NCBI RefSeq assembly: GCF_030644365.1
Contig: NZ_CP130058.1
Location: 1-64,000 of the forward strand
DNA length: 64,000 nt
From: Schaalia sp. HMT-172
GTDB lineage: Bacteria; Actinomycetota; Actinomycetes; Actinomycetales; Actinomycetaceae
Reading direction: 5' to 3'
Part shown: positions 34,908 through 43,323 of the stretch, one piece after another
Layout: each line of letters starts with the position of its first letter
Numbering within the stretch: the stretch's first letter is position 1
The notes under the pieces: model-generated
Told to the model about the DNA's origin: nothing
The model's database searches: none
Seen by the model: the letters and a program-made list of their open reading frames with translations, nothing else
Program-made: the position numbers and the translations under genes

Positions 34908-34911
34908 AGTG

Positions 34912-35121
34912 TCACGCGGCTCGTGCCACATTCATGGCTTGGAGGCCCTTCGGCCCCTCGATCGCCTCATATTCGACCCTCTCGCCCTCCAGAAGAGTGC
35001 GGCGCCCAGATTGGCCGACGATGTTTGAATAGTGCACGAAGACGTCGCCGGACTCGTCATCAGGAGTAATGAATCCGAAGCCTTTGGCGTCGTTGAACCA
35101 CTTGATGGTCCCGGTAGCCAT
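34912..35121 (-). CDS. Cold-shock protein (CspA family)
   Basis: 69 residues, a single cold-shock domain with both RNA-binding motifs: [14 protein letters not shown] (RNP1) and DVFVHYSNI (RNP2). An RNA chaperone that melts secondary structure in mRNA. GAAGGAGGGCCC precedes the ATG; the longer open frame upstream is discarded. Its 100-bp upstream region is free of genes. Confidence 0.95.
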   Translation of the reverse strand: MATGTIKWFNDAKGFGFITPDDESGDVFVHYSNIVGQSGRRTLLEGERVEYEAIEGPKGLQAMNVARAA

Positions 35122-35323
35122 GGGCCCTCCTTCGTGTTCGCCCCAACGCTGGGGCACCGGTCGGTCCCGCCTGCGGAGACCGACGCGATCCCGCCCGCGC
35201 GCCCCGGCGTCTCTCACACACCCGCGCACAGCGTGTGGAATCACACTCTTACGGTACCGCACTTGTTCACAAAATGTGTCTGACCTGCGAAAACGTGATG
35301 AAGTAGTTGTCGGTGTGGCGGTG

Positions 35324-36124
35324 CTACTTGTCTGCGCTCAGGCGAACTGGGACGATCGCCTGCACGTCCTCTCCCTCGAAGGCCACGCTTCCAATCGCCA
35401 CGTCCACCCCGAAGATGCGAGCGAGGGTGTCCGCGTTCATGACGGAGGAGGCGGGGCCGACCACGGCCTCGTGCGTGGAGGAGAAGAGCGCGACCTGGTC
35501 CGCGACGCGCAGGGCATGCGCCGGGTAGTGCGTGTTCATGATGACGGCGAGGCCCCGATCCCTCACGAGGCGCTCGAGGAGTCCCAGGACGATCAGCTGG
35601 TTGCGGAAATCCAGACCCGTCTCCGGCTCGTCGAGTACGAGGACACGCGGGTCGGCAACCAGTGCCCGGGCGATGAGGATCATCTGGAACTGGCCGCCAG
35701 ACATGGTCGCGCAGGGCATGTTGGCCAGGTGGGCGGCGCCCACCTCGTCGAGGACGTCGCGGGCCATGCGCTCCTCGCGGGCTCCCGGCTGGGCGAGGGT
35801 ACGCATGTGGGGGGCGCGCCCGACCATCACCATCTCAAGGCCGGTGAGCGCCACGTTGGAAGCGTTGCGTGCCTGCGGAACGTAGGACAGGACGCGGCCC
35901 AGCGCCCGGGTCGACATCGACGAAATGGGGGTGCCGTCGATGAGCGTGCGGCCGCTGTCCCACTTCTGCAGGCCAATCATGGTGCGCAGCAGCGTCGTCT
36001 TGCCGGCGCCGTTGGGCCCCAGGATCGCCAGGAGCGAGCGCTCGGGCACCTCGAAGGACACGTTCGTCAGAATCGGGGAGGGGGCGCCCGGATAGGTGAA
36101 GGTCGCATTCTCGACGCTGATCAT
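35324..36124 (-). CDS. Iron-type ABC transporter, ATP-binding protein (FepC/FhuC-like)
   Basis: 266 residues. Walker [19 protein letters not shown], signature [17 protein letters not shown], Walker [15 protein letters not shown] and H-loop [10 protein letters not shown], arranged as in FecE/FepC proteins. Powers uptake of an iron complex with the adjacent FecCD permease and lipoprotein. Its ATG overlaps the permease stop (ATGA). Confidence 0.92.
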   Translation of the reverse strand: MISVENATFTYPGAPSPILTNVSFEVPERSLLAILGPNGAGKTTLLRTMIGLQKWDSGRTLIDGTPISSMSTRALGRVLSYVPQARNASNVALTGLEMVMVGRAPHMRTLAQPGAREERMARDVLDEVGAAHLANMPCATMSGGQFQMILIARALVADPRVLVLDEPETGLDFRNQLIVLGLLERLVRDRGLAVIMNTHYPAHALRVADQVALFSSTHEAVVGPASSVMNADTLARIFGVDVAIGSVAFEGEDVQAIVPVRLSADK

Positions 36125-37149
36125 CGCGCGCCTCCCGTCCGGCGCAGCAGCACGATAAAGAAGGGCGCGCCGATGATAGCCGTCAGGATCGAAATGGGGA
36201 TCTCCGAGGCCGACAGGGAACGCGCGAGCGTATCAATGACGATCATGAGCGCCGACCCGAGCAGCAGCGACACGGGGATGACCGCGCGATTGTTCTGTCC
36301 GCACAGCATGCGCGCGCAGTGCGGTACGAGCAGGCCGACCCAGCCGACCTGGCCGCACATCGAAATGACCGAGGCCGTGATGACCGTCGAAGCGACGATG
36401 AGGACGGCTCGCATGAGGGAGACGTTGACGCCGGCTGAGCGGGCCTCGTCCTCTGAGAGGGAGAGGATGTTGAGCTGCCAGCGCAGCGCCACGATGACGA
36501 CGACGCCCGCGATGATGAAGGGCGCGCCCAGCGCGATCTGGTGGTAGGTGACCGCGGCGAGCGAGCCCATCAGCCAGTAGGTGATCTCGGGGAGCTGGCT
36601 CGTGGGGTCGGCGGTGAGCTTGAGGAGCGAGAGGACCGCATTCGCCAGGGCGGAGACGATGACGCCGCCGAGCACCAGCGTGATGACGTTGAAAGAACCC
36701 GTGCGCGTGCGTGAAATCGCCGTCGTAAACGCCATCGTCGCCAGGCCCGCGACGAGCGCCGCGGCCTGCACTCCGATCAGGTTCCAGTCCAGCAGCAGGG
36801 CGATGACCGCGCCGACGCACGTGCCCGCCGCGACGCCCAGGGTGTCCGGCGTGGCCAGGGGGTTAGAGAACAGCGACTGGAACGAGGCGCCGGCAACCGA
36901 CAGCCCCCCGCCGATCAGGATGGCCACGATGATGCGCGGCGCCCGCAGGTCAAAGACGACTGAGTTGACGCGCGGGGGCACCGGCGCTCCTCCCCAGAAC
37001 CTCGCGCGTAGCGCCGCGACCACGTCCTCCAGGGACACGGAAAAACGGCCGATCAGCATGGCTGCCGCCGCGCACACAACAATGAGGACGACCAGCGTGG
37101 GGACCACCCACATGCGCAGCCGCCCATTCCTGGTCAACACAGACGTCAT
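36121..37149 (-). CDS. Iron-type ABC transporter permease (FecCD family)
   Basis: 342 residues with about ten membrane helices. FecCD blocks: FDLRAPRIIVAILIGGGLSVAGASFQSLFSNPLATPDTLG (spread over residues ~60-105), GGVIVSALANAVLSLLK, and GWVGLLVPHCARMLCG near the coupling helix. Starts at an ATG with GAGAGGA upstream; an open extension of 13 codons lacks a ribosome site. A single permease gene implies a homodimer. Confidence 0.92.
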   Translation of the reverse strand: MTSVLTRNGRLRMWVVPTLVVLIVVCAAAAMLIGRFSVSLEDVVAALRARFWGGAPVPPRVNSVVFDLRAPRIIVAILIGGGLSVAGASFQSLFSNPLATPDTLGVAAGTCVGAVIALLLDWNLIGVQAAALVAGLATMAFTTAISRTRTGSFNVITLVLGGVIVSALANAVLSLLKLTADPTSQLPEITYWLMGSLAAVTYHQIALGAPFIIAGVVVIVALRWQLNILSLSEDEARSAGVNVSLMRAVLIVASTVITASVISMCGQVGWVGLLVPHCARMLCGQNNRAVIPVSLLLGSALMIVIDTLARSLSASEIPISILTAIIGAPFFIVLLRRTGGAR

Positions 37150-37194
37150 GATGTCCTCTCCCCGACGCTTACCGGGCGTCTCACGCACAAGGTG

Positions 37195-37228
37195 CCCCGG
37201 CCTCGTCGATAGGGAGACGAGGCCGGGG
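37195..37228 (-). terminator. Intercistronic hairpin between the binding-protein and permease genes
   Basis: Perfect 12-bp stem (CCCCGGCCTCGT at 37195-37206 with ACGAGGCCGGGG at 37217-37228). Both arms are the C variant of the dispersed 14-mer word. Likely lowers permease and ATPase expression relative to the binding protein and protects the upstream mRNA. Confidence 0.65.
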
Positions 37229-37235
37229 ACAGGTA

Positions 37236-38372
37236 TCAGGACGCGGTGTCCGGGTTGACGATGCGCCGGGCCTGCTCGTCCGTGAGCGTGAAGTTGTACA
37301 TCTTCTGGTAGTAGTCCTTCGTCATGGCTACGAGGTCAACGTCGGAGAACTGATCCGGGTACAGGGACGCGCCGAGCCAGTTGGCGACGATGGGGGCATC
37401 CGGGTTGGGGGTGAACCAGTTCCACATGCCCAGGCCGGTGGAGTAGACGCGTCCGGACTTCACGGCGCTGAGGGTCGAGAAGTCCACGCCCTGCACCGAG
37501 TTCGTCAGGACGGAGTTCGCCGTCATGTTCGACATGCCCTTGCCGGTGACGAGGAGGACCTGGGGATCCCACGTGAGAACCTGCTCGAAGGTGACGGGCG
37601 TGTGCGAGGTGTCCGTGTCGCGCGAGACGTTCGTGTAGTTCAGCGAGTCGGCCCATTCGTTGGTGAACCAGCCGTCCTTGCCGCCCGCGACCGCGAGCTG
37701 TCCGTCGGCCGCGCCCATGAGCACCATCGTCGAGACCTTCTGGTCCTCGGGGACTTTCGCGGTGCGCGCGCGGGCGTCGGCGACCAGGTCCTTGCCGAGC
37801 GCGATCTTGTCGGCCATGTGGCCGTCCTCGTTGAAGACGTCCTCGAGGAGCTCCATCCACTCCGTGTACGTCTCCGACGGGTTCCCCATTGTCGTGAAGC
37901 CGACGGCCGGGATGCCGGCCTTGCGGAACATTTCGCCGTGTTCCTTGTTGAAGGCGTTGTAGAAGACGACGTCGACGTTCAGGTTGAGCAGGGCCTCGGC
38001 GTTGAGTTCGCCCTTGTCGTAGTAGCTGGTGTCCACCTGCATCATCTCGGGTGCCATCTCGGCGGCGATCGTCTGGCTCATGGCCGTGACTCGGGCGGCG
38101 CTCATGCCCACCAGGTAGGGGGCCTTGCCGTCAAAGTAGGCCAGGTAGGTGGATTCGATCGGGATCTGGTCGATGGCGACGCGGGTGATCTTCTCAGGCA
38201 GGACGACCTCGTTGCCCGCGTGGTCGGTGATCGTGCGCGTGGACGAGGCCGTGGCCTCCTGGGTGGTTTGCTCCGACTGGGCGGTGGTGGAGCCGGACCC
38301 GCCCGCGCAGGCGGTGAGGGCCAGGATGGCGGTGGCCAGGATGGCGGTCAGGGTGGCGAGACGGGTCTTCAT
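37236..38372 (-). CDS. Iron-complex ABC transporter substrate-binding lipoprotein
   Basis: 378 residues. Lipoprotein signal peptide ending in LALTAC (acylated Cys ~22), a Ser/Thr-rich spacer, then a BtuF/FepB-type fold beginning TITDHAGNEVVLPEKITRVAI. Delivers an iron complex (siderophore or haem; not decidable) to the permease. The spacer contains EATASS, encoded by a copy of the dispersed 14-mer (38242-38256). GAGAGGA precedes the ATG. Confidence 0.9.
   Translation of the reverse strand: MKTRLATLTAILATAILALTACAGGSGSTTAQSEQTTQEATASSTRTITDHAGNEVVLPEKITRVAIDQIPIESTYLAYFDGKAPYLVGMSAARVTAMSQTIAAEMAPEMMQVDTSYYDKGELNAEALLNLNVDVVFYNAFNKEHGEMFRKAGIPAVGFTTMGNPSETYTEWMELLEDVFNEDGHMADKIALGKDLVADARARTAKVPEDQKVSTMVLMGAADGQLAVAGGKDGWFTNEWADSLNYTNVSRDTDTSHTPVTFEQVLTWDPQVLLVTGKGMSNMTANSVLTNSVQGVDFSTLSAVKSGRVYSTGLGMWNWFTPNPDAPIVANWLGASLYPDQFSDVDLVAMTKDYYQKMYNFTLTDEQARRIVNPDTAS
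38242..38256 (+). repeat. Dispersed 14-mer in the lipoprotein spacer
   Basis: GACGAGGCCGTGGCC; reads as ATASS on the coding strand. Confidence 0.8.
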
Positions 38373-38406
38373 CGCGTCCTCTCATGTGTTGTGGATTATG
38401 AGGGGA

Positions 38407-38438
38407 ATACTACACAAAATAAGGTGTCCCTCACAAGG
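38407..38438 (-). promoter_or_regulatory. Promoter of the iron transporter operon with a possible DtxR-type half-site
   Basis: Leftward -35 TTGTGA (38431-38436), 18-bp spacer, -10 TAGTAT (38407-38412), about 30 bases before the ATG. TAAGGTG at 38420-38426 matches one half of the DtxR/IdeR iron box and CTCAC part of the other half; the full 19-bp box is imperfect. Confidence 0.5.
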
Positions 38439-38507
38439 GTAAGTGCGGCGTTATGACACGGTGTTTTTTCCTTGGTTTCTCGCGGGTGCTGTCGGTGCGC
38501 GAGAGGC

Positions 38508-38522
38508 GGCCACGGCCTCGTC
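38508..38522 (-). repeat. Dispersed 14-mer, intergenic single copy
   Basis: GGCCACGGCCTCGTC between the divergent iron transporter and nucleotidase genes; not paired with an inverted partner. Confidence 0.8.
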
Positions 38523-38617
38523 GATCGTCTTGCGGGGGAGAGGACGCAGATGTGCATGCCCCCGCGTAGCCTGACGGTGTCGGGCGAGGGGTCCGGCATG
38601 AGCGGAAGGAGTGGCAG

Positions 38618-39550
38618 ATGGGTGACACGCTTGACCTGGAGCGAGCCCTCGTTATCGGGGTCGCGTCCAGCGCCCTGTTCGACCTGGCGGAGTCGGACGC
38701 GGTGTTCCGCGAGCAGGGGGAAGAGCGGTATCGGGAGTATCAGCGCGAGCACCTCGACGACGTGCTCGAACCGGGCGTCGCCTTCCCCTTCATCCGGCGC
38801 CTCCTGGCCCTGAACGACCTGTCGGATCGCGAGCGCCTGGTGGAGGTCGTCATCCTCTCGCGCAACGACCCTGAGACGGGGATGCGCGTCATGCGTTCTG
38901 TCGCGCGTCACGGCCTGGACATCACGCGCGCGATCTTCATGCAGGGCCGCGCTCCGTATCGCTTCATGGAGCCGCTGCGCATGTCCCTGTTCCTCTCCGC
39001 GAACGAGGCCGACGTGCGTGAGGCGATCAGCCTGGGGTTCGCCGCGGGCTACGTCGTGGGGCGCGCCGTGGCGGACGACGGGGACGCCGACCTGCGCATC
39101 GCCTTCGACTTCGACGGCGTCCTGGCCGACGATTCGGCCGAACGCGTGTACCAGAGCGAGGGGCTGGACGGGTATCAGGAGAGCGAGAGCGCTCTGGCCG
39201 AGGTCCCTCTCTCCCGTGGTCCGATGGCCGATTTCCTGGAGAAGATCAACCGGATTCAGCGGATCGAGGAGTCGAAAAGTGCGGGTGATCCGCGGGGTTA
39301 TCGGCGTCGGGTGCATGTCGCCGTCGTGACCGCCCGGAGCGCCCCCGCTCACGAGCGCGCGATTAATTCGATCCGAGGGTGGGGCCTGCGCGTCAACGAC
39401 GCTTTCTTCCTGGGCGGCCTCCCGAAGGGCCCCATGCTGGAAGTGTTGCAGCCGCACATCTTCTTCGACGATCAGCGCCGACACGTGGACGGCGCCTCCT
39501 CCTCGACGCCGAGCGTCCACATTCCCTTCGGTGAACTTAACGGGCAGTAG
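38618..39550 (+). CDS. 5'-nucleotidase (cN-I-like family)
   Basis: 310 residues. Matches the bacterial 5'-nucleotidase family related to cytosolic nucleotidase I: RALVIGVASSALFDLAESDAVF, EPGVAFPFIRRLLALN, VVILSRNDPETGMRVM, the HAD-like IAFDFDGVLADDSAE and a second acidic site HIFFDDQRRH. It hydrolyses nucleoside monophosphates in the cytoplasm. GGAAGGAG seven bases before the ATG is a strong ribosome site. Confidence 0.85.
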   Translation: MGDTLDLERALVIGVASSALFDLAESDAVFREQGEERYREYQREHLDDVLEPGVAFPFIRRLLALNDLSDRERLVEVVILSRNDPETGMRVMRSVARHGLDITRAIFMQGRAPYRFMEPLRMSLFLSANEADVREAISLGFAAGYVVGRAVADDGDADLRIAFDFDGVLADDSAERVYQSEGLDGYQESESALAEVPLSRGPMADFLEKINRIQRIEESKSAGDPRGYRRRVHVAVVTARSAPAHERAINSIRGWGLRVNDAFFLGGLPKGPMLEVLQPHIFFDDQRRHVDGASSSTPSVHIPFGELNGQ

Positions 39551-39602
39551 CGCCCACAGCGTAAGCCGACCTGTATCGGCCCGGCGCTCGCAGATGTGGG
39601 CG
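39551..39602 (+). promoter_or_regulatory. Structured region between the nucleotidase and ECF transporter genes
   Basis: Outer stem CGCCCACA (39551-39558) with TGTGGGCG (39595-39602) and an inner GCCGA/TCGGC hairpin (39565-39580). It starts right after the nucleotidase stop, so a terminator is the simplest reading; a leader element for the transporter cannot be excluded. Confidence 0.4.
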
Positions 39603-39623
39603 GGGCCTGGAACACTAGACACC

Positions 39624-41831
39624 ATGAGCTCACACGCGCGCGACGCCCGCCGCCTCACCCCCGTTGAGGTGGCGACCGCCGGCGCGCTCTCCGGCCTGGC
39701 CGTCACCTTCGGTCTCATCGCCGCCGTCACCCCCGTCTTCCAGCTCCTCTTCCAAGTCGCCACGGCCGTCCCCCTCGCCATGGCCTCCCTCAAGCTGCGC
39801 CCCCGCGCCTCCGTCGCCGCCTTCGCCTCCACCGTCCTGCTCGCCATCGCCGTCGGCGGATTCGCCACCGCTGGGCGCTCCTTCCAGGCAGCCCTCATCG
39901 GCCTCGTCATCGGACACCTCCACAAGAAAAGCGCCTCCTGGGCGGCCGTCAGCGCGGTCGCCGCCGGCCTCGGCGTCATCTGGGGGGTGGGCACGGGACT
40001 CGCCTTCCTCGTCCTGGCCGACCTGCGCACCCTCGGGCTCGAGAGCATCCGCAAGAGCCTCGACGGGCTCCTCACCCTCATCGCGTACATCCCCCACACC
40101 GGAGGTCTCGTCGAGGCTGGACATCAGCTCGGCCAATGGTTCGTCGACTGGTGGTGGGTGTGGATCCCCATCACCCGATTCGTCGGCGTCGCCTTCCTGG
40201 TCCTCGCCGCCCGATGGCTCCTCGGCGCGATCCTGCGCCGCATCACGCTCGACCCCGGGTGGGACCCGCTCCTGGATGCCCCCACGGCCGCCGCTGACAG
40301 CGACGACGAGGCCACGGCCTCGTCCCCCCTGCCCCTGACCCTCACCGACGCTGCCTTCACCTACCCGGGCGCCGACCACCCCGCCCTGAGCGGCGTCACC
40401 CTCACCCTCGAGCGCCCCGAATACACCGTCGTCGTCGGACACAACGGGTCGGGCAAATCCACCCTCGCCCTCCTCCTCGCGGGCGCCACGCCCGGCGTCG
40501 GCACCCGAACCGGCGGCGGCATGCTCGGCGCGGTCGGCGGCACCGCGCTGGTCGGACAGCGCTCCGAGCTCCTGGTCCTCGGCCAAAACGTCGCCGAAGA
40601 CGTCACCTGGGGAATGAGCGAACGCGACGTGGCGGCCCTCGACGTGGACGCTCTGCTCGAGCGCGTCGGCCTGGCCGGCCTCGCCGACGCCGACCCGCGA
40701 TCACTCTCCGGCGGCCAGCTCCAACGACTCGCGCTCGCGGGTGCCCTCGCCCGCTCGCCGCGCCTGCTCATCTCCGACGAATCCACCGCCATGATCGACC
40801 GAGACGGGCGCGCCGACATGCTCGACCTGCTCGCCTCTCTGCCCAACACCGGCATCGCCGTCGTTCACATCACGCACGACCCCGCCGAAGCTGCGCGCGC
40901 CGACCGCGTCATCACGATTCGTAGCGGCCGCATCCTCTCGGACACGCGCGCCGCCCCCAGCCCCACCCCCACCGACCAGGCCGTGGCCGGCCCCGCCCAG
41001 TGGCACACCTCCCCGGAAACCCCCAGGGACACAAGCCGACTGGAAGGTGGGACCGACCGGGAGGGTGGGACCGGTGGAGTGACCCCGGCCTCGTTCCTCA
41101 ACGCCGACGGCGAGCGCATCTGGGGCTCCCCCAGCCTCATCAACACCGAACACCTCTGGGCGGACCGCGTCGCACACACCTACGACCTGGGCACCCCGTG
41201 GGAAAAGCCCGTCCTGCGCGACGTCAGCCTCATCCTCGAACCCGGGCAGGCGATGCTCATCACCGGCGACAACGGCTCCGGTAAAACCACGCTCTCGCGC
41301 GTCCTCACCGGGCTCCTCCTCCCCACGTGGGGAGCCGTCACCCTGGGGGGCAAACCCATGGAACGCCGGGTCGGCGACGTCGCCCTGTCCATGCAATTCG
41401 CGCGCCTCCAGCTTCAGCGCCCCTCCGTGCGCACCGACATCCTCGCCGCCGCCGGCCACGGCCCGCGCATCGGCAGTGGGGTCGGCCGCCGCAAGAACAC
41501 CCTCAGCCGCGAGGAGGGTGACCGGATCGTCGAGCGGGCCATGAGCCTGGTCGGACTCGACCCCGCCCTGGCCTCGCGCGGTATCGACGACCTCTCCGGC
41601 GGGCAGATGCGCCGCGTTGCCCTGGCTGGTCTGCTCGCCTCCGACCCGCGCGTCCTCATCCTCGACGAACCCATGGCCGGTCTCGATGCGGCCTCGCGTG
41701 AGCTCCTCATCTCCGTCCTCGACGAGCGCCGCCGCGCCGGCCTGTCCATCCTCGTCATCTCCCACGACCTGGAGGGCATGGACGACCTGTGCGACACCCA
41801 CCGACACCTGCGCGAGGGGGTGCTCGCGTGA
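39624..41831 (+). CDS. ECF transporter: S component fused to two ATPase domains
   Basis: 735 residues. The first ~215 form a membrane S component (VEVATAGALSGLAVTFGLIAAVTP ... WWWVWIPITRFVGVAFLVLAARW). Two ABC domains follow: the first with GHNGSGKSTLALLLAG, SLSGGQLQRLALAGAL and LLISDESTAMID; the second with GDNGSGKTTLSRVLTG, DLSGGQMRRVALAGLL and VLILDEPMAGLD. The linker between S and ATPase parts includes DEATASS, encoded by a palindromic doubled 14-mer site (40306-40324). M. tuberculosis Rv2326c has the same plan with Rv2325c as partner. Vitamin or cofactor uptake is the expected role; substrate unknown. The ATG at 39624 is preferred to a longer frame. Confidence 0.9.
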   Translation: MSSHARDARRLTPVEVATAGALSGLAVTFGLIAAVTPVFQLLFQVATAVPLAMASLKLRPRASVAAFASTVLLAIAVGGFATAGRSFQAALIGLVIGHLHKKSASWAAVSAVAAGLGVIWGVGTGLAFLVLADLRTLGLESIRKSLDGLLTLIAYIPHTGGLVEAGHQLGQWFVDWWWVWIPITRFVGVAFLVLAARWLLGAILRRITLDPGWDPLLDAPTAAADSDDEATASSPLPLTLTDAAFTYPGADHPALSGVTLTLERPEYTVVVGHNGSGKSTLALLLAGATPGVGTRTGGGMLGAVGGTALVGQRSELLVLGQNVAEDVTWGMSERDVAALDVDALLERVGLAGLADADPRSLSGGQLQRLALAGALARSPRLLISDESTAMIDRDGRADMLDLLASLPNTGIAVVHITHDPAEAARADRVITIRSGRILSDTRAAPSPTPTDQAVAGPAQWHTSPETPRDTSRLEGGTDREGGTGGVTPASFLNADGERIWGSPSLINTEHLWADRVAHTYDLGTPWEKPVLRDVSLILEPGQAMLITGDNGSGKTTLSRVLTGLLLPTWGAVTLGGKPMERRVGDVALSMQFARLQLQRPSVRTDILAAAGHGPRIGSGVGRRKNTLSREEGDRIVERAMSLVGLDPALASRGIDDLSGGQMRRVALAGLLASDPRVLILDEPMAGLDAASRELLISVLDERRRAGLSILVISHDLEGMDDLCDTHRHLREGVLA
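40306..40324. repeat. Dispersed 14-mer in doubled palindromic form
   Basis: ACGAGGCC-A-CGGCCTCGT: both halves of the word overlap here. Encodes EATAS in the S/ATPase linker. Confidence 0.8.
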
Positions 41832-42739
41832 ACGACGCCCATTCCTCGTGCGGGGCCACCGGCCCCGGCGGCGGCGCCACCAACGGATGGTTTCCCACCG
41901 AGCCGACCGGCTTCGCGTCCGGAGACGGTCCCGGGACGGGCGGCGGACCCGCGCCGCGTCGCAAACCGCGGCGTACCGCCGGTTTTGCCCTGCCTAGGCC
42001 CCTGCCGTGGTCAACCATCCTCGGGCGCGCCTGGCCCGGCACGCTCATCGCGTGCTGGACGGTGCTCACGACGTGCGTTATTCTCCAGCCGCGCTGGTCC
42101 ACCCTCGCGATCGTCGGGGGCCTCCTCCTCGTTGCGTCGCTGATCATTCGCCTGCCCCTCAGCGTCGCACCGCGCCTGCCCCTGTGGATGGTCTCCGGTT
42201 TCGTCGGCGGCTGTATCGGCGCGTGGCTGGGTGACGGGCTCGAACTGTTCCTGCGCATCTCCGTCCTGGCCGTCATCGTCCTGTGGGGATCGGCCCTCAT
42301 CGCCTGGGTGACGCCGACCGCCGCGCTCGCGGGCGCGCTCCGATTCTTCCTGACGCCGCTGCGTCTGCTGGGCGCACCCGTCGACCAGTGGTCGCTCGTC
42401 ATGGCCTCCGCCCTGCGCGGGCTGCCGATGCTGCGCGACCAGGCGCAGGCCGTGCTCGACACGGCCAAGCTGCGCCTCGGCCAGGACGTCGCGACCCTGT
42501 CCCTGCGCGGGTACGCGCGCCTGAGCGTCGACGTTATCACCGCGATTCTGTCCGCGACGTCGCGTGGGGCGGCCGAGACGGGGCGCGCCATGTCGATGCG
42601 TGGCGCCCTCGAGGCATCCGATGGGGGTGGTGAACGGCGGCGAGGCCGTCGAGGCCGCCTCGGGTGGGTTGACGCCTGCGTCATCGCTGCGACCCTGTTG
42701 GGGGTCGCTGGCGTCGTTGCGTGCAGGTTGATGTCGTAG
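41828..42739 (+). CDS. ECF transporter T component
   Basis: 303 residues. A Gly/Pro-rich cytoplasmic head of ~70 residues, then four or five membrane helices and the coupling region with AILSATSRGAAETGRAMSMRGALEA, which contains the Ala-Arg-Gly-like motifs that contact the ATPase domains. The GTG overlaps the previous stop (GTGA), so it is cotranslated with the S-A-A protein, and the pair should form a complete ECF complex. Confidence 0.85.
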   Translation: MNDAHSSCGATGPGGGATNGWFPTEPTGFASGDGPGTGGGPAPRRKPRRTAGFALPRPLPWSTILGRAWPGTLIACWTVLTTCVILQPRWSTLAIVGGLLLVASLIIRLPLSVAPRLPLWMVSGFVGGCIGAWLGDGLELFLRISVLAVIVLWGSALIAWVTPTAALAGALRFFLTPLRLLGAPVDQWSLVMASALRGLPMLRDQAQAVLDTAKLRLGQDVATLSLRGYARLSVDVITAILSATSRGAAETGRAMSMRGALEASDGGGERRRGRRGRLGWVDACVIAATLLGVAGVVACRLMS

Positions 42740-42823
42740 GCCGCGAGTCTCGTTCTTTGGCGTGATGACGCGGTTTTGTGACTCACATCGGCAAATGTGT
42801 GTCCTGGGTCATGGCGTGCTGAT

Positions 42824-42853
42824 TTGACGCGGGGGCGTGCAAGCCCCTATTCT
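42824..42853 (+). promoter_or_regulatory. Promoter of tRNA-Leu
   Basis: -35 TTGACG (42824-42829), 18-bp spacer, -10 TATTCT (42848-42853); initiation is expected just before the tRNA. Confidence 0.7.
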
Positions 42854-42863
42854 TTCTGGGTAC

Positions 42864-42947
42864 GCGCGAGTGGCGGAATAGGCAGACGCGCACGGTTCAG
42901 GTCCGTGTTCCAGTGATGGAGTGGGGGTTCAACTCCCCCCTCGCGCA
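42864..42947 (+). tRNA. tRNA-Leu (anticodon CAG)
   Basis: Acceptor GCGCGAG (42864-42870) pairs with CTCGCGC (42940-42946), discriminator A. Anticodon loop TTCAGGT between CACGG and CCGTG gives CAG. A class II variable arm (TTCCAGTGATGGAG) and the T arm GGGGGTTCAACTCCCCC are complete. CCA is not encoded. Confidence 0.95.
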
Positions 42948-42952
42948 CGATG

Positions 42953-42990
42953 AAACCGCAGATTCTTTGAGGGTCTGCGGTTTTCGTTTT
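42953..42990 (+). terminator. Terminator of tRNA-Leu
   Basis: AAACCGCAGA (42953-42962) pairs with TCTGCGGTTT (42974-42983), followed by TCGTTTT. Confidence 0.85.
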
Positions 42991-43061
42991 CCCTGATTGT
43001 GGCGGCGGTGTCATCGTACCGATTTTCTCATGTTGCTTGTGGTCCCACGGGTGTTCAGTGG

Positions 43062-43235
43062 GTGCTGGACGTGGACGGGAGCGTGTGGCTCGGCATCGGC
43101 CGGTGGCTCGTGGTCGGCGCTGGCCTCGCCGGGGCCGGCTACGGGCTCTTCGCGTCCGTCCGCTGGGTTGCGGGTCTCGTGGAGACCTGGAAGGGCCGCG
43201 GGATGCCGAAGTTGCCCTGCTGGCGCAAGAGGTGA
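43062..43235 (+). CDS. Possible small membrane protein next to the metal-resistance cassette
   Basis: 57 residues from a GTG: one hydrophobic segment (LGIGRWLVVGAGLAGAGYGL) and a basic, Cys-containing end (GMPKLPCWRKR). There is no good ribosome site. The region just upstream (43031-43060) resembles part of the repeat downstream of dnaB, so a longer start at 42999 is unlikely. Could be a remnant carried with the cassette, or not a gene. Confidence 0.3.
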   Translation: MLDVDGSVWLGIGRWLVVGAGLAGAGYGLFASVRWVAGLVETWKGRGMPKLPCWRKR

Positions 43236-43310
43236 TCGCGCCTACCGAGGGCAAGCGCGCGCAGCGCGTGCGGCAGCCGCGACAACTGGACATTAGGTCA
43301 GCGGCTGCTG

Positions 43311-43316
43311 TATAGT
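43311..43316 (+). promoter_or_regulatory. -10 box of cmtR, probably leaderless
   Basis: TATAGT, seven bases before the cmtR ATG. As CmtR-type repressors bind their own promoter, the operator is expected to overlap this position. Confidence 0.55.
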
Positions 43317-43323
43317 TCAGTGC

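Larger units (their letters stand above)
34578..34911. other. Intergenic region with three hairpins downstream of the cold-shock gene
   Basis: Hairpins at 34690-34716 (leftward U-tract on the outside at 34685-34690), 34749-34766 (GCGCGGT/ACCGCGC) and 34875-34907 (GTGTGCCCG/CGGGCACAC). All can be read in the leftward cold-shock transcript. A rightward AAGGAGAG-ATGATG also occurs at 34824-34839, but its frame runs into the antisense of the cold-shock gene. Confidence 0.6.

Noticed and set aside
34804-35028. Rightward small protein after AAGGAGAG-ATGATG
   Set aside because: The ribosome site is good, but most of the frame is antisense to the cold-shock gene and its terminator; no family resemblance. 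Kept only as an observation.
42999-43235. 78-residue version of the small gene before cmtR
   Set aside because: Its first third comes from sequence resembling the intergenic repeat after dnaB; only the part from 43062 has protein-like character, and even that is weak.
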